From contig NZ_MTSB01000010.1 of assembly GCF_002093745.1 (NCBI RefSeq), forward strand, positions 159,372 to 223,371: a stretch of 64,000 bases of DNA. The letters run 5' to 3'. This stretch comes from Pseudomonas graminis. GTDB taxonomy: Bacteria > Pseudomonadota > Gammaproteobacteria > Pseudomonadales > Pseudomonadaceae. This document shows positions 45,883 through 55,298 of the stretch, one piece after another. The stretch's first letter is position 1; the number at the start of each line of letters is the position of its first letter. A program made the translations under genes and the position numbers. The notes beneath the pieces are model-generated. The model was given only the letters and a program-made list of their open reading frames with translations. It searched no databases and was not told where the DNA came from.

Positions 45883-46707
45883 ATGTCCACTGAAGAGGAG
45901 ATCGCCATTTCCGGCGGTACACCTATGATTCCCGATCAGCGCCGGGAGCTGATGCTGCGTCAGTTGCGCAAGCATCAAGTGCTCAGCGTTCATCAGCTGA
46001 TGGAGATGTTCGACTGCTCGCACATGACCATCCGCCGCGACATCGCCGTGCTGGAGCAGGAAGGTCGGGCCTATTCGGTAACCGGCGGTGCGCGTATCGC
46101 CAGCCAGGTACACAGCGAGCCCAGCCACCAATCGAAAGCGGTGGTCGAGCTGCCGCACAAGCAAGGCATGGCGAGGCTGGCAGCCGGTTTGCTGCACCCG
46201 GACATGACGATTTATCTGGACGCAGGCACCAGCACGCTGGAAATCGTGCCGCACATTATTGCGCTGTCCGGCATGACCGTGGTGACCAACGACTTCGGCG
46301 TGGTCAACGCATTGGCCGATGCGGCACACGTAGACGTTATTCACACTGGCGGGCTGCTCGATCACCCGAACCGCTCCAGCGTTGGCGGCCTGGCCGCTGC
46401 AACGTTGCGACAATTGGCAACCGACGTGGCGTTTATGTCCACCAGCTCGTGGGACCTGCAACGTGGCACCACCACGCCTTCGGCGCTGAAGGTCGAGGTC
46501 AAGCAGGCCGCCATGCAATCGGCCTCGCAAACCGTCCTGGTCGCCACCAGTTCGAAATACGGCACCTTCGGCATGTACAAGGTGGCCGGGCTGGACCAAT
46601 TCGACACCATCATCACCGACACCGCCCTGGCTGAAGCCGCCGCCGACGGCATTCGCAAGCAACGCATCGAACTGCTGCTGGCGCCCGTAGGTGGACGTTC
46701 AAAGTAA
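45883..46707 (+). CDS. DeoR-family transcriptional regulator
   Basis: 274 residues from ATG 45883 (AGGAG five nt upstream). N-terminal DeoR helix-turn-helix (RQLRKHQVLSVHQLMEMFDCSHMTIRRDIAVLEQEG) and a C-terminal sugar-phosphate-binding domain (IYLDAGTSTLEIVPHI, VTNDFGVVNALAD). DeoR repressors usually respond to phosphorylated sugars. It lies at the 3' side of the polyol group and probably represses it or a related catabolic set; the target is inferred from position. Confidence 0.85.
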   Translation: MSTEEEIAISGGTPMIPDQRRELMLRQLRKHQVLSVHQLMEMFDCSHMTIRRDIAVLEQEGRAYSVTGGARIASQVHSEPSHQSKAVVELPHKQGMARLAAGLLHPDMTIYLDAGTSTLEIVPHIIALSGMTVVTNDFGVVNALADAAHVDVIHTGGLLDHPNRSSVGGLAAATLRQLATDVAFMSTSSWDLQRGTTTPSALKVEVKQAAMQSASQTVLVATSSKYGTFGMYKVAGLDQFDTIITDTALAEAAADGIRKQRIELLLAPVGGRSK

Positions 46708-46752
46708 ATGCCGCCGCACTGGCGGATGCCAGAGGGCATAAATGGCAGGCAT

Positions 46753-46783
46753 AAAAAAACCCGGTCTCGCGACCGGGTTTTTT
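46753..46783. terminator. Bidirectional terminator between the DeoR gene and typA
   Basis: Stem CCCGGTC / GACCGGG with loop TCGC, preceded by seven As and followed by six Ts. It serves the convergent pair. Confidence 0.9.
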
Positions 46784-46807
46784 GTGTCTAGCCGACTAAC
46801 TGATGAC

Positions 46808-48628
46808 TCAGTTGCCCGACTTCTTGGCAGCGCGAGTACGCTCGCTTTCGCCAAGGATTTTCTTACGCAGGCGGATCGACTTTGGCGTCACTTCGCAGAG
46901 TTCGTCTTCTTGTACGAATTCCAGCGCTTGTTCCAGAGTGAAACGGATAGGCGGAACCAGTGCGATGGTTTCGTCTTTACCGGAAGCACGCATGTTGTCG
47001 AGCTTCTTGCCTTTGGTAGGGTTCACACCCAGGTCGTTGTCGCGGCTGTTGATACCAACGATCTGACCTTCGTACACGTCTTCGCCATGACCCAGGAACA
47101 GCTTGCCACGGGCTTGCAGTGTTTCCAGGGAGTAGGTCAGCGCCTTGCCGGTAGCAACCGAAACCAGAACGCCGTTCTGACGGCCGGACATGTCGCCAGA
47201 CTTCATCACGTCGTAACGGTCGAAGATGCTGGTCAGGATGCCTGCGCCGGAAGTCAGGGTCAGGAACTCGTTACGGAAACCGATCAGGCCACGTGCCGGG
47301 ATGTTGTACTCAAGGCGCACACGGCCTTTGCCATCCGGAACCATGTTGGTCAGGTCGCCTTTACGGTTACCCATTTGCTCCATGATCGCGCCCTGCGCTT
47401 CTTCAGGCAGGTCGATGGTGACGTTTTCGTACGGTTCGTGCTTGACGCCGTCAACCATGCGGATGATCACTTCTGGACGACCGACACCCATTTCGAAGCC
47501 TTCGCGACGCATGGTTTCGATCAGTACCGAGAGGTGCAGCTCACCACGGCCGGAGACCTTGAACTTGTCGGCGGTGTCGCCTTCTTCAACGCGCAGAGCA
47601 ACGTTGTACAGCAGTTCCTTGTCCAGACGTTCCTTGATGTTACGGCTGGTGACGAACTTGCCTTCCTTGCCGCAGAACGGCGAATCGTTAACCTGGAAGG
47701 TCATCGAAACGGTTGGCTCGTCAACGGTCAGCGGCTTCATCGCTTCAACGTTCAGCGGGTCGCACAGGGTGTCGGAGATGAACAGCTGGTCAAAACCGCT
47801 GATGCAGACGATGTCGCCGGCCGCTGCTTCTTCAACGTCGATACGGTGCAGACCGTGGTGACCCATCAGTTTCAGGATACGGCCGTTACGCTTCTTGCCG
47901 TTGACGTCGATGGCAACCACCGGCGTGTTCGGCTTGACGCGACCGCGAGCGATACGGCCAACACCGATGACGCCCAGGAAGCTGTTGTAGTCCAGTGCGG
48001 AGATCTGCATCTGGAACGGGCCGTCACGGTCAACCTTTGGAGCAGGAACGTGATCGACAATCGCCTGGTACAGCGGGGTCATGTCTTCAGCCATGTCGGT
48101 GTGAGCCAGACCGGCAATACCGTTCAGGGCCGAGGCGTAAACGACCTGGAAGTCCAGTTGCTCTTCGGTAGCACCCAGGTTGTCGAACAGGTCGAAGATC
48201 TGATCCAGAACCCAGTCCGGACGCGCGCCTGGACGGTCAACCTTGTTGATAACCACGATTGGACGCAGGCCGGCTTCGAAAGCCTTCTTGGTCACGAAAC
48301 GGGTTTGCGGCATAGGGCCGTCCTGAGCATCGACCAGCAACAGCACGGAGTCGACCATCGACATCACGCGCTCTACTTCACCACCGAAGTCGGCGTGGCC
48401 CGGGGTGTCCACGATGTTGATGTGGTAGCCATTCCAGTTGATCGCGGTGTTCTTCGCGAGAATGGTAATACCGCGCTCTTTCTCCTGGTCGTTGGAGTCC
48501 ATCACGCGCTCGTCGTTGAGCTCGCCGCGCTCCAGAGTGCCGGATTGACGCAGGAGTTTGTCTACCAGGGTGGTCTTACCATGGTCAACGTGAGCAATGA
48601 TGGCGATGTTACGTAGATTTTCGATCAC
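46808..48628 (-). CDS. typA: Ribosome-associated GTPase TypA/BipA
   Basis: 606 residues, GTG start at 48628. Translation-factor GTPase: G1 [16 protein letters not shown]3 [15 protein letters not shown] and G4 [10 protein letters not shown]. Elongation-factor-like domains and the BipA C-terminal domain follow ([18 protein letters not shown]). TypA assists ribosome assembly and stress or virulence functions, especially at low temperature. It is full length, with no overlap with its neighbours. Confidence 0.97.
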   Translation of the reverse strand: MIENLRNIAIIAHVDHGKTTLVDKLLRQSGTLERGELNDERVMDSNDQEKERGITILAKNTAINWNGYHINIVDTPGHADFGGEVERVMSMVDSVLLLVDAQDGPMPQTRFVTKKAFEAGLRPIVVINKVDRPGARPDWVLDQIFDLFDNLGATEEQLDFQVVYASALNGIAGLAHTDMAEDMTPLYQAIVDHVPAPKVDRDGPFQMQISALDYNSFLGVIGVGRIARGRVKPNTPVVAIDVNGKKRNGRILKLMGHHGLHRIDVEEAAAGDIVCISGFDQLFISDTLCDPLNVEAMKPLTVDEPTVSMTFQVNDSPFCGKEGKFVTSRNIKERLDKELLYNVALRVEEGDTADKFKVSGRGELHLSVLIETMRREGFEMGVGRPEVIIRMVDGVKHEPYENVTIDLPEEAQGAIMEQMGNRKGDLTNMVPDGKGRVRLEYNIPARGLIGFRNEFLTLTSGAGILTSIFDRYDVMKSGDMSGRQNGVLVSVATGKALTYSLETLQARGKLFLGHGEDVYEGQIVGINSRDNDLGVNPTKGKKLDNMRASGKDETIALVPPIRFTLEQALEFVQEDELCEVTPKSIRLRKKILGESERTRAAKKSGN

Positions 48629-48770
48629 TTGTGTATCTCGATCAGAGGATTCGGTCTGCTGACTGTTTAAGGACAGCGATTACTATTTCGAGTCGGCAAA
48701 AGCCGTTACGGCATGACGACTGGTGTCGGGGGGCCGGTGACGCAAGCCACAGGCAAACAGCCCCGGGCAC

Positions 48771-50225
48771 TTAGCTCGGTCGATAAACGCGCACATTGGC
48801 ATGCCCCTCACTGAGCAAATGGTGAGCATGCAGGCGACTCATGACGCCTTTGTCGCAATACAGCAGGTACTGGCGCGTGTCATCCAGTGCCTTGAAGCGG
48901 CTATTCAATGCGTAGAACGGCAACGTCTGTATCTCCACGCCGGGCACTTGCAACGGCTGGTCTTCCTGGGCATCCGGGTGACGGATGTCGATGATGACCT
49001 GGCCGGCCAATGCCTGGCTGACTTCTTCAATGTCGACATTGCGGCTCAGATCGTCGATCACCCGATCGATCGAAACCAGCTTCGCGCGCTCGAGCGCTTG
49101 CTCGAGGATCGCCATGTCGAACTGCTTTTCTTCGTACTCAACGCGATTACGCTTGGCGTTGGTCTTGGGGTTGACCGAAATCACCCCGCAATACTCTGGC
49201 ATGTGCCGGGCAAAATCAGCGGTGCCGATTTCAGTCGCCAGGTCCACGATATCCTGCTTGTGGCTGGCAACCAGCGGTCGCAAGACCAGCTTGTCGGTGG
49301 CCGAGTCGATCAGCGACAGGTTCGGCAGCGTCTGGCTGGAGACCTGCGAAATCGCCTCGCCCGTGACCAGAACGTCGATTTCAAGACGATCAGCCACGGC
49401 AGATGCAGCGCGTAACATCATACGCTTCAAAACTACACCCATATGACTGTTATCGACTTTCTGCAGAATTTCTCCGAGAACTTCCTCGAAAGGCACGCTG
49501 ACAAACAGCACCCGCTGCGAGCTGCCGTACTTCTTCCAGATAAAGTGCGCAACTTCCATCACGCCCAGTTCATGGGCACGCCCGCCCAGATTGAAGAAGC
49601 AGAAGTGCGCCATCAGGCCGCGGCGCATGATCTGGTAGGCCGCCACGGTCGAATCGAACCCGCCGGACATCAATACCAGCGTCTGCTCCAGCGCCCCGAG
49701 CGGGTAACCGCCCATGCCCTGATGCTGGTCATGAACCACAAACAACCGTTGGTCGCGAATTTCCATTCGTACGACCAGATCGGGCTTTTTCAGCTCGATT
49801 CCGGCCGCGCCGCATTGCATCCGCAGCTTACTGCCGACGTATTTCTCGACATCCATCGAGCTGAAATCGTGTCGTCCGGCGCGCTTGCAACGCACGGAAA
49901 ACATCTTGCCCGGCAGCAGGTCGGCGTAGTGCAGTTTGCACTTGGCAACGATGTCGTCCAGATCGCCCAGCGGGTACTCGGCCACCTGCAGAAAGTTGGC
50001 GATACCCGGCATGCAGCTCAGCCGATCCCTGATGCCCTGCAGCACTTTGGGGTCGGTCTGGCGGGTTTCGACCTCAAGGTTGTCCCATACGCCACCCACG
50101 ACAATGTCCGCGTCCAGTTCCCGGAGCACGGTACGAATGTTCTTGCCCAGTTGCCGGATGAATTTCTTGCGCACCGGCGGGCTTTTGATGGTGATTTCTG
50201 GGAAAACTTTAACGATTAGTTTCAT
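48771..50225 (-). CDS. thiI: tRNA sulfurtransferase ThiI with C-terminal rhodanese domain
   Basis: 484 residues from ATG 50225. N-terminal ferredoxin-like and THUMP domains, then the ATP-pyrophosphatase P-loop [14 protein letters not shown]. The C-terminal rhodanese domain has catalytic Cys457 in [10 protein letters not shown]. It transfers sulfur for 4-thiouridine in tRNA and contributes to thiamine thiazole synthesis. The ribosome binding site is weak. It is divergent from glnA, whose promoter region separates them. Confidence 0.95.
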   Translation of the reverse strand: MKLIVKVFPEITIKSPPVRKKFIRQLGKNIRTVLRELDADIVVGGVWDNLEVETRQTDPKVLQGIRDRLSCMPGIANFLQVAEYPLGDLDDIVAKCKLHYADLLPGKMFSVRCKRAGRHDFSSMDVEKYVGSKLRMQCGAAGIELKKPDLVVRMEIRDQRLFVVHDQHQGMGGYPLGALEQTLVLMSGGFDSTVAAYQIMRRGLMAHFCFFNLGGRAHELGVMEVAHFIWKKYGSSQRVLFVSVPFEEVLGEILQKVDNSHMGVVLKRMMLRAASAVADRLEIDVLVTGEAISQVSSQTLPNLSLIDSATDKLVLRPLVASHKQDIVDLATEIGTADFARHMPEYCGVISVNPKTNAKRNRVEYEEKQFDMAILEQALERAKLVSIDRVIDDLSRNVDIEEVSQALAGQVIIDIRHPDAQEDQPLQVPGVEIQTLPFYALNSRFKALDDTRQYLLYCDKGVMSRLHAHHLLSEGHANVRVYRPS

Positions 50226-50353
50226 GGAAACGGTGCGTGAGGTGCCGACCAAAAAAGGGGGGCGCGGATTATAGCGGAAATTGCTCAGTGTTTAACCAGT
50301 TATCGTACACGCGATCACGCACGCACCAAAAAGAGTCGACGCACCATTTTGAA

Positions 50354-50368
50354 GCGCCATTACGGTGC
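50354..50368. promoter_or_regulatory. NtrC-type binding site upstream of glnA
   Basis: GCGCC-ATTAC-GGTGC matches the GCACC-N5-GGTGC NtrC consensus with one mismatch, about 100 bp before the sigma-54 promoter. Further GCACC half-sites lie just upstream. Confidence 0.6.
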
Positions 50369-50441
50369 GCTATTTTCCTGTCAGACGCGTTTTCGCCCCC
50401 TGAAAACCCGCCTTTGAGGCAAAAAACCCAACACGGGGCAC

Positions 50442-50457
50442 TGGCATGCAAATTGCT
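50442..50457 (+). promoter_or_regulatory. Sigma-54 promoter of glnA
   Basis: TGGCATGCAAATTGCT, with GG and GC elements ten bases apart, matching TGGCAC-N5-TTGCW closely. The transcription start is expected about 12 bp downstream, giving a leader of about 95 bases before the glnA ATG. Confidence 0.8.
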
Positions 50458-50561
50458 CCCTTGTGAGGCAGGTTGCCTTGGCAGAGTATTCGCGCCGGCA
50501 CCACCACATTTCAAGGGACCAAAACTCTACCAAGTCGGTCCCTAGCCACCCGGAGGACACC

Positions 50562-51968
50562 ATGTCGAAGTCGGTTCAACTCATCAAAGATCATGACGTT
50601 AAATGGATTGATCTGCGCTTCACAGACACCAAGGGCAAGCAGCAGCACGTCACGATGCCTGCGCGCGATGCACTGGAAGACGACTTCTTCGAAGTCGGCA
50701 AAATGTTCGACGGTTCCTCCATCTCTGGCTGGAAAGGTATCGAAGCCTCCGACATGATCCTGCTGCCGGATGATGAAACGGCCGTTCTCGATCCGTTCAC
50801 CGAAGAGCCGACCCTGATTCTGGTCTGCGACGTCATCGAACCTTCGACCATGCAAGGCTATGACCGCGACCCACGCGCCATTGCCCACCGTGCCGAGGAA
50901 TACCTGAAGTCCACCGGTATCGGCGACACCGTTTTCGTAGGCCCTGAGCCAGAATTCTTCGTGTTCGACGAAGTGAAGTTCAAGTCCGACATCTCCGGTT
51001 CGATGTTCAAGATCTTCTCCGAACAGGCTTCGTGGATGACTGACGGCGACGTCGACGGCGGCAACAAGGGTCACCGTCCGGGCGTCAAAGGTGGCTATTT
51101 CCCACTGCCACCGGTCGACCACGACCACGAAATCCGTACCGCCATGTGCAACGCACTGGAAGAAATGGGCCAGATCGTGGAAGTTCACCACCACGAAGTG
51201 GCCACTGCCGGCCAGAACGAAATCGGCGTGAAATTCAACACGCTGGTTAAAAAGGCTGACGAAGTTCAGACCTTGAAGTACTGCGTACACAACGTTGCCG
51301 ACGCTTACGGCCGTACCGCGACCTTCATGCCGAAGCCACTGTACGGTGACAACGGTTCGGGTATGCACGTACACATGTCGATCTCCAAAGACGGCAAGAA
51401 CACCTTCGCAGGTGAAGGCTATGCCGGTCTGTCCGACACCGCCCTGTTCTTCATCGGCGGCATCATCAAGCACGGTAAGGCCCTGAACGGCTTCACCAAC
51501 CCGTCGACCAACTCCTACAAGCGTCTGGTCCCGGGCTTCGAAGCGCCGGTCATGCTGGCCTACTCGGCCCGTAACCGTTCCGCGTCGATCCGTATTCCTT
51601 ACGTCTCCAGCCCACGCGGCCGTCGTATCGAAGCACGCTTCCCGGATCCAGCGGCTAACCCGTACCTGGCATTCGCTGCCCTGTTGATGGCTGGCCTGGA
51701 CGGCATCCAGAACAAGATCCACCCTGGCGACGCTGCTGACAAAAACCTGTATGACCTGCCGCCTGAAGAGGCCAAAGAGATTCCACAAGTTTGCGGCAGC
51801 CTGAAAGAAGCTCTGGAAGAGCTGGACAAGGGCCGTGCGTTCCTGACCAAGGGCGGCGTATTCAGCGACGACTTCATCGATGCCTACATCGAGCTGAAAA
51901 GCGAAGAAGAAATCCGCGTTCGCACCTTCGTACACCCACTGGAATACGAGCTGTACTACAGCTGCTGA
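50562..51968 (+). CDS. glnA: Glutamine synthetase type I
   Basis: 468 residues from ATG 50562 (CGGAGGACACC upstream). Makes glutamine from glutamate, ammonia and ATP. Signatures: [16 protein letters not shown], the ATP-binding [16 protein letters not shown] and the adenylylation tyrosine Tyr397 in [10 protein letters not shown], so the enzyme should be regulated by GlnE. The sigma-54 promoter and NtrC-like site upstream indicate nitrogen control. It ends in a strong terminator, so ntrBC are transcribed separately. Confidence 0.98.
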   Translation: MSKSVQLIKDHDVKWIDLRFTDTKGKQQHVTMPARDALEDDFFEVGKMFDGSSISGWKGIEASDMILLPDDETAVLDPFTEEPTLILVCDVIEPSTMQGYDRDPRAIAHRAEEYLKSTGIGDTVFVGPEPEFFVFDEVKFKSDISGSMFKIFSEQASWMTDGDVDGGNKGHRPGVKGGYFPLPPVDHDHEIRTAMCNALEEMGQIVEVHHHEVATAGQNEIGVKFNTLVKKADEVQTLKYCVHNVADAYGRTATFMPKPLYGDNGSGMHVHMSISKDGKNTFAGEGYAGLSDTALFFIGGIIKHGKALNGFTNPSTNSYKRLVPGFEAPVMLAYSARNRSASIRIPYVSSPRGRRIEARFPDPAANPYLAFAALLMAGLDGIQNKIHPGDAADKNLYDLPPEEAKEIPQVCGSLKEALEELDKGRAFLTKGGVFSDDFIDAYIELKSEEEIRVRTFVHPLEYELYYSC

Positions 51969-51988
51969 TCCCTTGATGGCGTGACAAG

Positions 51989-52014
51989 AGACCTCCTTCG
52001 GGAGGTCTTTTTTT
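51989..52014 (+). terminator. Rho-independent terminator of glnA
   Basis: AGACCTCC / GGAGGTCT with a TTCG tetraloop and seven Ts, 20 bp after the stop. Confidence 0.93.
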
Positions 52015-52120
52015 GCCCGTCATTCCCAGCGTGAAGTTTTGTTCACCCTGCGCCACTGGTTCCGGTCGGTGACCTGGAGTTAAATCTGCACCTTCCCAAC
52101 CGATCCGAGATGGAACCGCC

Positions 52121-52678
52121 ATGCGCCTGCTTCTGGCCACTTCCCTGCTGACTCTGACGTGCATGTCTTCCTGCTTCGCGTTTGCCGCCGAGCAGAAACC
52201 CTCCACCATCGAGCCGCTGCTGCAAGCGATCAGCGAGCGCCTGTCCATCGCGGACCAGGTCGCCCTGAGCAAATGGGACAGCGGCAAGGCCGTCGAAGAC
52301 CCGCCCCGCGAGCAGCAAGTCATCCTCGCCGCACAGGCCCGCGCGGCCGAATTCAAACTGGACCCCAATGATGTCCAGCGCCTGTTCCGGGCGCAGATAG
52401 AAGCCAACAAACAGGTACAGAATGCCCTGCTCGCGCAGTGGCACGCAGCGGGCAAGGCGCCCGATACGGTCAGGCTCAGCCTGGTAGACGACATTCGCCC
52501 GAAACTCGACCGGCTGCAGACTCAACTGCTGCAGGCCTATGCCGACTTCCAGCCACTGCGCAAAACCGAAAACTGCAAGATCCAGCTGGACGCCGCGCTG
52601 AAGCGCTATCAGACCGACGAGATTCATGATCAGGCGCTGGTCATGGCCACCGCCGATCTATGCTCGGCAAAACTCTGA
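52121..52678 (+). CDS. Secreted (periplasmic) chorismate mutase, AroQ-gamma type
   Basis: 185 residues. Signal peptide MRLLLATSLLTLTCMSSCFAFA. All-helical AroQ fold with active-site residues visible in ISERLSIADQVALSKWDSGKAVEDPPREQQVIL (Arg, Lys, Asp-Pro-x-Arg-Glu), then RLFRAQIEANKQVQNALLAQW. AroQ-gamma enzymes convert chorismate to prephenate outside the cytoplasm. Their purpose is unclear; in some plant pathogens they are thought to affect host aromatic metabolism. It is an isolated gene between glnA and the DUF4124 pair. Two C-terminal cysteines may form a disulfide. Confidence 0.88.
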   Translation: MRLLLATSLLTLTCMSSCFAFAAEQKPSTIEPLLQAISERLSIADQVALSKWDSGKAVEDPPREQQVILAAQARAAEFKLDPNDVQRLFRAQIEANKQVQNALLAQWHAAGKAPDTVRLSLVDDIRPKLDRLQTQLLQAYADFQPLRKTENCKIQLDAALKRYQTDEIHDQALVMATADLCSAKL

Positions 52679-52757
52679 CACATCAGGCGGATAGCGCAGC
52701 ATAGAGCGATGTGTTCTATGCTGACGGCCATTCGTGCCCCTTGTCGTCGAGAGTCTC

Positions 52758-53300
52758 ATGCGTCAAAGCCTGATTTGCCTGCTGCTGTTGATCAGCCTGC
52801 CTGCCTTGGCGCAGATCTATAAGTACACCGATGCCAACGGCAACACCGCGTTCAGCAATCAACCGCCCAACGGCACCAAGACCGAAGTGGTCGAATTACC
52901 GCCGCTCAACAGCATCGAAACCCAGGCGCCACCGAGACCGGTCGTCAACAGCGCACCGCAATCGCCTCCCGCTTCGGCGCCTGCTCAACAGCAGCCACAG
53001 ACGGCCTACGACGTACTGGAGCTGACTGACCTGCCCGCTGATGAGGCGTTACGCGCCAACAACGGCACCTTTATCATTGGCGTAAAGATCCATCCGCGGC
53101 TGCAACAGAACCACCGCCTGCAATTGCTGCTGGACGGCAACCTGTACGGGCAACCCTCCAACCTGCCGCGCTTTCAGGTGGTCAATATCGATCGCGGTGA
53201 ACACAGCTTTGCGGTGGTGGTGAAGGATGGCGAGCGGATCATCCAGCAGAGCGAGACGATCACGCTGACCATCCAGCGCGTCAGCCTCGGCAAACCATGA
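52758..53300 (+). CDS. DUF4124 domain periplasmic protein
   Basis: 180 residues from ATG 52758. Signal peptide MRQSLICLLLLISLPALA followed by the DUF4124 motif QIYKYTDANGNTAFSNQPPNGTKTEVVELPP. A Pro/Ala-rich linker leads to a C-terminal beta-rich domain (FIIGVKIHPRLQQNHRLQLLLDGNLYGQP...GEHSFAVVVKDGE). Function unknown. The gene overlaps the next paralogue by ATGA, and the pair lies upstream of ntrB, as commonly seen in pseudomonads. Confidence 0.85.
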   Translation: MRQSLICLLLLISLPALAQIYKYTDANGNTAFSNQPPNGTKTEVVELPPLNSIETQAPPRPVVNSAPQSPPASAPAQQQPQTAYDVLELTDLPADEALRANNGTFIIGVKIHPRLQQNHRLQLLLDGNLYGQPSNLPRFQVVNIDRGEHSFAVVVKDGERIIQQSETITLTIQRVSLGKP

Positions 53301-53929
53301 ACAGGCTTACCCTGCGCGGCCTGCTGATCTGCCTGCTAGGGCTGTCGGCGCTGCCGGCGATGGCCGACGTCTACACCTACATCGATGCGCAGGGTAACCG
53401 GGTGTTCACCGACCAGCCGCGCAAGAACGCCACACGTGTTGATATCCCGCCCAGCAACAACATGACCGGCACGCCACCGACCCGCACCTTGAAAGCCCGC
53501 CCGGCCAAACCCGAGCAGCAACCGATGTTTCATTATCAATTGCTGAGAATTCTGGTGCCGGAGCCGGACGCTGCGCTCAGTGTCCCCAGCGGAGACCTGA
53601 TCGTGACCGTCACCAGCGATCCCGCGTTACAGCCGGGCCACAGTTATCGGCTGTTGCTGGACGGAATTCCCGTGGGCCAGCCCGGACGCAGTCCGGTTTT
53701 CCCGCTGAGCAACGTAGACCGTGGCACGCATCAGCTTTCCGTAGAGATTTTCGATGAGCTCGGCCGCGTTCTGGAGAAGACGCCCAACCAGCCCTTCCAC
53801 TTGCAGCGCATGTCGCTGGCGCAAAAACGCGCCACACGGCCATGCAAGGATGAAGATTTCGGGGTCCGCCCGGAGTGCCCACTCAAGGACAAACCCGAAC
53901 CGAAAAGCAGCCTCATCCCCTTCCTCTGA
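53297..53929 (+). CDS. Second DUF4124 domain periplasmic protein
   Basis: 210 residues. Signal peptide ends ALPAMADVYTY. It has the same plan as the preceding gene: DUF4124 head VYTYIDAQGNRVFTDQPRKNATRVD, linker, and a C-terminal domain with LLLDGIPVGQP and DRGTHQLSVEIFDELGR. It looks like a tandem duplication. Its start overlaps the stop of the first copy (ATGA), so translation is coupled. A cysteine-containing tail (RPCKDEDFGVRPECPLKDKP) is extra compared with the first copy. Confidence 0.85.
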   Translation: MNRLTLRGLLICLLGLSALPAMADVYTYIDAQGNRVFTDQPRKNATRVDIPPSNNMTGTPPTRTLKARPAKPEQQPMFHYQLLRILVPEPDAALSVPSGDLIVTVTSDPALQPGHSYRLLLDGIPVGQPGRSPVFPLSNVDRGTHQLSVEIFDELGRVLEKTPNQPFHLQRMSLAQKRATRPCKDEDFGVRPECPLKDKPEPKSSLIPFL

Positions 53930-53946
53930 CACGCGCCAACATGCAA

Positions 53947-53961
53947 GCACCTTTTTGGTGC
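53947..53961. promoter_or_regulatory. NtrC-type binding site upstream of ntrB
   Basis: Perfect dyad GCACC-TTTTT-GGTGC, matching the NtrC consensus. It is about 130 bp upstream of the -24 element at 54091, a normal enhancer distance. It implies autoregulation of ntrBC. Confidence 0.75.
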
Positions 53962-54090
53962 GCAAATCGGCCACCTGCGCAACAATACAGCCCAGTTTGG
54001 TTCAGAAAGCCCCCACAGGTGGCGCTGTATGCGGGCACGCCTGCGAAAAATGACCTGTCTTTGCAGATAAAACGCTTCTTTTCGGAGCCT

Positions 54091-54106
54091 TGGTTTGTTT
54101 TTTGCA
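54091..54106 (+). promoter_or_regulatory. Sigma-54 promoter of ntrBC
   Basis: TGGTTTGTTTTTTGCA: the GG and GC are ten bases apart and the -12 half is excellent, while the CAC part of the -24 half is TTT. Start of transcription is expected near 54118, about 95 bases before the ntrB ATG. Confidence 0.6.
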
Positions 54107-54212
54107 ACTTCACCGGTACAGCACCGTATTGGTGGCTTTGCTCCTGCTGGCGCAGACCAACCAGCACCAGCATTGCGCGACTGCAATGTGCCAAAAGAGG
54201 TCAACACGATTC

Positions 54213-55298
54213 ATGACTATCAGCGACGCGCTGCACAGACTGTTACTGGATAACCTGACAACTGCCACCATTCTGCTCAACGCCGACCTGCGACTTGAGT
54301 ACATGAACCCGGCGGCGGAAATGCTGCTGGCCATCAGCGGTCAGCGCAGCCATGGGCAATTCATCAGCGAACTGTTCACCGAGTCGACTGAAGCACTGAG
54401 TTCACTGCGTCAGGCAGTGGAACAGGCACACCCTTTTACCAAGCGCGAAGCGATGCTCACCGCACTGACCGGCCAGACCCTGACCGTCGACTACGCAGTG
54501 ACGCCGATCCTCAGCAAGGGCGATACCCTGTTGCTGCTTGAAGTGCATCCGCGTGACCGGCTGCTGCGCATCACCAAGGAAGAGGCCCAGCTGTCCAAGC
54601 AGGAAACCACCAAAATGCTGGTGCGCGGCCTGGCTCACGAAATCAAGAATCCACTGGGCGGGATTCGCGGCGCCGCACAATTGCTGGCCCGCGAGCTGCC
54701 GGAAGAAAGCCTCAAGGATTACACCAACGTCATCATCGAAGAAGCCGACCGGCTGCGTAATCTGGTCGACCGGATGCTGGGCTCCAACAAACTGCCATTG
54801 CTGGCCATGACCAACGTGCATGAAGTACTCGAACGGGTCTGCAGCCTGGTCGAGGCCGAAAGCCAGGGCTGCATCACGCTGGTGCGTGACTACGACCCAA
54901 GCATTCCCGATGTGTTGATCGACCGCGAGCAAATGATTCAGGCCGTGCTCAATATCGTGCGCAACGCGATGCAGGCCATCAGCGGCCAGAACGAACTGCG
55001 TCTGGGCCGGATCACAATGCGAACCCGCGCCATGCGCCAGTTCACCATCGGGCATGTACGCCACCGACTGGTGAGCAAGATCGAAATCATCGACAACGGC
55101 CCCGGCATTCCGGCCGAGCTTCAGGAAACCATTTTCTACCCGATGGTCAGCGGGCGCCCGGATGGCACGGGGCTCGGACTTGCCATTACCCAGAACATCA
55201 TCAGCCAGCACCAGGGCCTGATCGAGTGTGACAGCCATCCCGGCCACACCACATTCTCGATCTTCCTGCCGCTGGAACAAGGAGCAGCTTCGACATGA
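54213..55298 (+). CDS. ntrB: Nitrogen regulation sensor kinase NtrB
   Basis: 361 residues from ATG 54213. The frame open from 54090 is not supported by a start signal. Cytoplasmic PAS domain (about 15-110), dimerisation/phosphoacceptor with His142 in GLAHEIKNPLGGIRGAAQLL, and a kinase domain with the N-box IVRNAMQAI and the G-box DGTGLGLAITQNII. It phosphorylates or dephosphorylates NtrC according to PII/glutamine status. The stop overlaps ntrC by ATGA. Confidence 0.96.
   Translation: MTISDALHRLLLDNLTTATILLNADLRLEYMNPAAEMLLAISGQRSHGQFISELFTESTEALSSLRQAVEQAHPFTKREAMLTALTGQTLTVDYAVTPILSKGDTLLLLEVHPRDRLLRITKEEAQLSKQETTKMLVRGLAHEIKNPLGGIRGAAQLLARELPEESLKDYTNVIIEEADRLRNLVDRMLGSNKLPLLAMTNVHEVLERVCSLVEAESQGCITLVRDYDPSIPDVLIDREQMIQAVLNIVRNAMQAISGQNELRLGRITMRTRAMRQFTIGHVRHRLVSKIEIIDNGPGIPAELQETIFYPMVSGRPDGTGLGLAITQNIISQHQGLIECDSHPGHTTFSIFLPLEQGAAST

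Noticed and set aside
46742..48616. 624-codon plus-strand frame opposite typA
   Set aside because: Mirror of the typA coding sequence; it also runs through the typA terminator.
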